Below are positions 60,959 through 64,000 of a stretch of DNA of 64,000 nucleotides, in pieces (position 1 is the stretch's first letter; every line of letters starts with the position of its first letter). The stretch covers positions 1 to 64,000 of the forward strand of contig NZ_JBATXG010000014.1 of NCBI RefSeq assembly GCF_049673105.1. The letters run 5' to 3'. Origin of the DNA: Castellaniella sp049673105. GTDB lineage: Bacteria > Pseudomonadota > Gammaproteobacteria > Burkholderiales > Burkholderiaceae_B. The notes beneath the pieces were generated by a model. That model had not been told where the DNA came from and did no database searches. It worked only from the letters and a program-made list of their open reading frames with translations. Position numbers and translations under genes: made by a program.

Positions 60959-63262
60959 ATGGATGCCAATACACCTGATTCTCTGGTGGCAGAGGATGAT
61001 GAAAGCCTGGTGCTGGGGCGTTATGCCGAGCAGGCTTACCTGGATTACGCCGTGTCGGTGGTGCGTGGCCGCGCGCTGCCGGAAGTATCGGACGGGCAGA
61101 AGCCCGTGCAGCGGCGCATTCTGTACGCCATGGACGCCATGGGTCTGGGGCCGCAGTCGCGTCCGGTGAAATCGGCCCGTGTCGTGGGCGATGTGCTGGG
61201 CAAATATCACCCGCATGGCGACCAGGCGGCGTATGACGCCATGGTGCGCATGGCGCAGGATTTCGCGCTGCGCTATCCGCTGATCGATGGCCAGGGCAAT
61301 TTCGGTTCGCGCGACGGCGACAATGCCGCCGCCATGCGCTACACCGAGGCCCGCCTGACGCCGTTTTCCCGCTTGTTGCTCGACGAGCTGGACGAAGGCA
61401 CGGTGGATTTCACCCCCAACTACGACGGCAGCCAGCAGGAACCCGTGTGCCTGCCTGCCCGTCTGCCCATCATGCTGCTCAATGGGGCCTCGGGCATCGC
61501 GGTGGGGATGGCGACTGAAATCCCATCCCATAATCTGCGCGAAGTCGCTCAAGCCTGCGTGGCGCTGCTGCGCAGGCCGACGCTGAGCGACGCTGATCTG
61601 TACACCATGATTCCGGGGCCGGACTTTCCGGGCGGCGGGCAGATCATTTCATCCGCGGAAGACATTGCGCAGATCTATGCCAGTGGCCGGGGCAGCCTGA
61701 AGGCCCGCGCCCGCTGGCACTTCGAGGACATGGCGCGGGGGCAGTGGCAGCTGGTCGTCACCGAACTGCCGCCGGGCACCTCCGCCCAGAAGATTCTGGA
61801 AACCATCGAGGACCTGACCAATCCCAAGCCGCGTGCGGGCAAAAAATCTTTGTCAGCCGAACAGCAGCAGGCCAAGGCGCTGGTGCTGGGGCTGCTGGAT
61901 GCGGTGCGCGACGAATCGGGCAAGCAGGCGCCGGTGCGCCTGGTGTTCGAGCCCAAATCCCGCAGCATCGACCGTGACGAGTTTGTCAATCTGCTGCTGG
62001 TGCGCACCGGGCTGGAAGGCAATGTGTCGCTGAACCTGGTATGCATCGACACGGATGGCCGGCCCGGCCAGCGCAGCCTGCGCCAGGTGCTGGAATCCTG
62101 GCTGGCCTTCCGGGCGCAGACGGTGACCCGGCGCACGCGCCATCGCCTGGACAAGGTGCTGGACCGTATCCATATCCTGGAAGGGCGCAGCATCGTCTAT
62201 CTGAACGTGGACGAGGTCATCCGCACGATTCGCGAGGCGGACGATCCCAAAGTCGCGCTGATGGAACGGTTCTCGCTGTCCGAGCGCCAGGCCGACGATA
62301 TTCTGGAAATGCGCTTGCGGCAGCTGGCCCGTCTGGAGGGCATCCGCATCGAGCAGGAACTGGAAAAGAAGCGCGAGGAACAGCAGGAATTGCAGCATCT
62401 GCTGGACAATCCCGACGCCTTCCGCCGTCTGATGATCCGCGAGATCGAATCCGACGCCAAGCAGTACGGGGACGACCGCCGCACCTTGATCGAGGCCGCC
62501 GACCGCGCCGTGCTGGAAACCCAGGTGCTGGACGAACCCGTCACGGTCATCATGTCGCAAAAAGGCTGGCTGCGGGTGCGTCAGGGGCATGGGCACGACG
62601 TTGGGCAGTTCAGCTTCAAGACGGGCGATGCCTTGTACGACGCCGTGGAATGCCGCAGCACCCAGGAACTGACGGCGCTGTCCAATACCGGGCGCAGCTA
62701 CAGCATGGCGGTGGCCAGCCTGCCCTCGGCGCGCGGCGACGGCCAGCCGGTCACGTCCATGCTGACGCTGGAACCCAGCAGCCGGATCGTGCATATGTGG
62801 GTGGCGCCGCCTGATCAGCGTCTGCTGTTGGGCGTGGCCTCGGGCTATGGCTTCGTGGCGACGGGCGGCGACCTGTCCACCCGCCAGCATGCCGGCAAGC
62901 AGTTCGTCACGGTGGACAAGGGCGATGCCTTGCTCAAGCCCCTGCTGCTCAAGCCCGACGATCAGGCAGTCGCTCTGTTCAGCCAGAAAGGCAAATTCCT
63001 GGTTGTGGCGCTGGACGAACTGAAAACTCTGGCCGGCGGGGGCCGCGGCACCATCCTGATGGGGCTGGACGAGGGCGACCGCCTGGCGCAGTGGGCCGCC
63101 GTGGGGCCGATGGGGGTGGTGCTGCGCGGCGTCTATCGCGCCCGCGACACCGAGCTGACCTTGTCTCCGGACGATCTGGCCATCTATGTGGGGCGCCGCG
63201 CCCGCAAGGGCAAGCTACTGGATGTGAAGATCAAGCAGCCCAGCCTGTGGTCCGGCAACTGA
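60959..63262 (+). CDS. parC: DNA topoisomerase IV subunit A
   Basis: 767 aa from the ATG at 60959 (an ATG at 60953 sits directly on the AAGGA, so the second is better spaced). The catalytic tyrosine is in AAAMRYTEARLTPF, and the quinolone-resistance region around HPHGDQAAYDAMVRMAQDF looks wild-type in outline. The C-terminal beta-pinwheel is shorter than in GyrA, with no GyrA-box. It forms the parE-parC operon. Confidence 0.95.
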   Translation: MDANTPDSLVAEDDESLVLGRYAEQAYLDYAVSVVRGRALPEVSDGQKPVQRRILYAMDAMGLGPQSRPVKSARVVGDVLGKYHPHGDQAAYDAMVRMAQDFALRYPLIDGQGNFGSRDGDNAAAMRYTEARLTPFSRLLLDELDEGTVDFTPNYDGSQQEPVCLPARLPIMLLNGASGIAVGMATEIPSHNLREVAQACVALLRRPTLSDADLYTMIPGPDFPGGGQIISSAEDIAQIYASGRGSLKARARWHFEDMARGQWQLVVTELPPGTSAQKILETIEDLTNPKPRAGKKSLSAEQQQAKALVLGLLDAVRDESGKQAPVRLVFEPKSRSIDRDEFVNLLLVRTGLEGNVSLNLVCIDTDGRPGQRSLRQVLESWLAFRAQTVTRRTRHRLDKVLDRIHILEGRSIVYLNVDEVIRTIREADDPKVALMERFSLSERQADDILEMRLRQLARLEGIRIEQELEKKREEQQELQHLLDNPDAFRRLMIREIESDAKQYGDDRRTLIEAADRAVLETQVLDEPVTVIMSQKGWLRVRQGHGHDVGQFSFKTGDALYDAVECRSTQELTALSNTGRSYSMAVASLPSARGDGQPVTSMLTLEPSSRIVHMWVAPPDQRLLLGVASGYGFVATGGDLSTRQHAGKQFVTVDKGDALLKPLLLKPDDQAVALFSQKGKFLVVALDELKTLAGGGRGTILMGLDEGDRLAQWAAVGPMGVVLRGVYRARDTELTLSPDDLAIYVGRRARKGKLLDVKIKQPSLWSGN

Positions 63263-63378
63263 AGACAGGGTGACGCAGGACAGGCGGACGCCGGGCGGAC
63301 CGGCGTACCGCCGCTGCCGGTCGACGGGTCCGGGCGGGGCTAAAATGAGAAATCGCCCACGTTTTTTTGGAATTCGTC

Positions 63379-64000
63379 ATGAGTCTCAAGGTCTCGGTGC
63401 AGCCGGCAGGTCGGGATTTCGCCGTCGAGCCGGGGCAGACCATCCTGGACGCCGCCTTGGCCGCCGGCATGGTCCTGCCCTATAGCTGCCGCAACGGCAC
63501 CTGCTCCACTTGCCGGGGGAAGGTCCTGTCGGGTAGCTACGAGGCCGGGCCAGCGCCGGAACGGATTCTCGACGCCGCCGACCGGGCGCAGGGCTATACC
63601 TTGCTGTGCCAGGCGCGGCCCACGTCCGACGTGGTGATCGAAGCCGAAGAAGTCCGCATGCGCGGCGATATCGTCGTGCGCAAAATGCCGGTGCGGGTGC
63701 AGGCGCTGACGCCGCTGGCTGACGATGTCATGGAAGTCACGCTGCAGTTGCCCTCGGCGGAAGCCTTCGCCTTCCAGCCAGGGCAATATCTGGATTTTCT
63801 GTTCAAGGACGGCAGGCGGCGCAGTTATTCCATGGCCTGCGCCCAGACGCAGGATCACCGGGTGCAGCTGCACCTGCGCCACATGCCGGGCGGGATGTTC
63901 ACCGACACGGTGTTCGGGCGCGGCGAGACCCCCCTGAAGGCGCGCGACATCCTGCGCATCGAAGGTCCCTTGGGTTCATTTTTCCTGCGCGACGAAGATC
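63379..64000 (+). CDS. 2Fe-2S ferredoxin/flavin reductase (CDP-6-deoxy-glucoseen reductase-like), partial
   Basis: The first 207 residues are visible and the gene runs off the window. An N-terminal plant-type 2Fe-2S domain has C37-x4-C42-x2-C45 (YSCRNGTCSTCRG) and a fourth Cys in LLCQARP. A ferredoxin-NADP reductase-like FAD domain follows (FQPGQYLDFLFKDGRRRSYSMA). Such proteins transfer electrons from NAD(P)H to oxygenases or sugar-deoxygenation enzymes. Betaproteobacterial annotation often names it Ascd-like or ubiquinone-related; the partner is unknown. Confidence 0.88.
   Translation, partial: MSLKVSVQPAGRDFAVEPGQTILDAALAAGMVLPYSCRNGTCSTCRGKVLSGSYEAGPAPERILDAADRAQGYTLLCQARPTSDVVIEAEEVRMRGDIVVRKMPVRVQALTPLADDVMEVTLQLPSAEAFAFQPGQYLDFLFKDGRRRSYSMACAQTQDHRVQLHLRHMPGGMFTDTVFGRGETPLKARDILRIEGPLGSFFLRDED

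Overview
The window is a GC-rich chromosomal segment that most resembles a betaproteobacterium of the Alcaligenaceae (Bordetella, Achromobacter or Castellaniella-like). The grounds are codon usage, the Mrp, GlnE, YhdP, UbiUVT and ParEC set, and a strong anaerobic or denitrification flavour. The genus is an inference. There are about 60 protein genes. I saw no rRNA, tRNA, CRISPR array or prophage.

Layout. 1-113: edge of what looks like an insertion sequence next to a chemoreceptor. 1.9-4.2 kb: TonB-ExbB-ExbD behind a Fur box. 4.3-8.4 kb: two-component system, Kup potassium transporter, small exported protein. 8.5-14.5 kb: Mrp Na+/H+ antiporter operon with MrpA and MrpB fused. 14.5-28.9 kb: an anaerobic-life block with HemN, a Dnr-type regulator, a multi-pass membrane protein paired with a DUF2249 protein, the O2-independent ubiquinone factors UbiU, UbiV and UbiT, and a class III ribonucleotide reductase behind paired NrdR boxes. 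A D-serine dehydratase, an alanine racemase and a second DUF2249 protein lie inside this block. Two FNR/Dnr-type boxes have -10 hexamers at class II spacing for hemN and ubiU. 29-37.9 kb: orphan P450, ClpB with a candidate heat-shock promoter, HxlR/QorB pair, GlnE. 38-44.3 kb: YhdP and an Lrp/ornithine cyclodeaminase/arginase module. 44.4-55.7 kb: a putative light-response block. 55.8-64 kb: GdhA, Rho, thioredoxin, ParE, ParC and the start of a 2Fe-2S flavin reductase.

Two systems stand out. (1) The class III ribonucleotide reductase NrdD is split. The 602-aa chain ends after its zinc-binding cysteines, and the glycyl-radical loop is encoded by a separate 60-aa gene with its own ribosome binding site, in the same frame after a single TGA. 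(2) A MerR-family regulator with the CarH-type B12 photosensor motif (W-x9-E-H) is divergent from a tightly packed nine-gene operon. That operon encodes an FAD oxidoreductase, DUF1365, a Cfa-type methyltransferase, a chalcone-isomerase-like protein, an MFS carrier, a DUF3833 lipoprotein, an SDR, an NTF2-like protein and photolyase. It resembles singlet-oxygen, light and furan-fatty-acid gene sets known in other proteobacteria. The operon promoter lies inside two 17-bp operators of form TTTTGTC-n3-GACAAAA, and a third, perfect copy lies within the regulator gene.

Start codons were chosen from ribosome binding sites, overlaps with neighbours and family length. Where the choice is weak, the entry says so.
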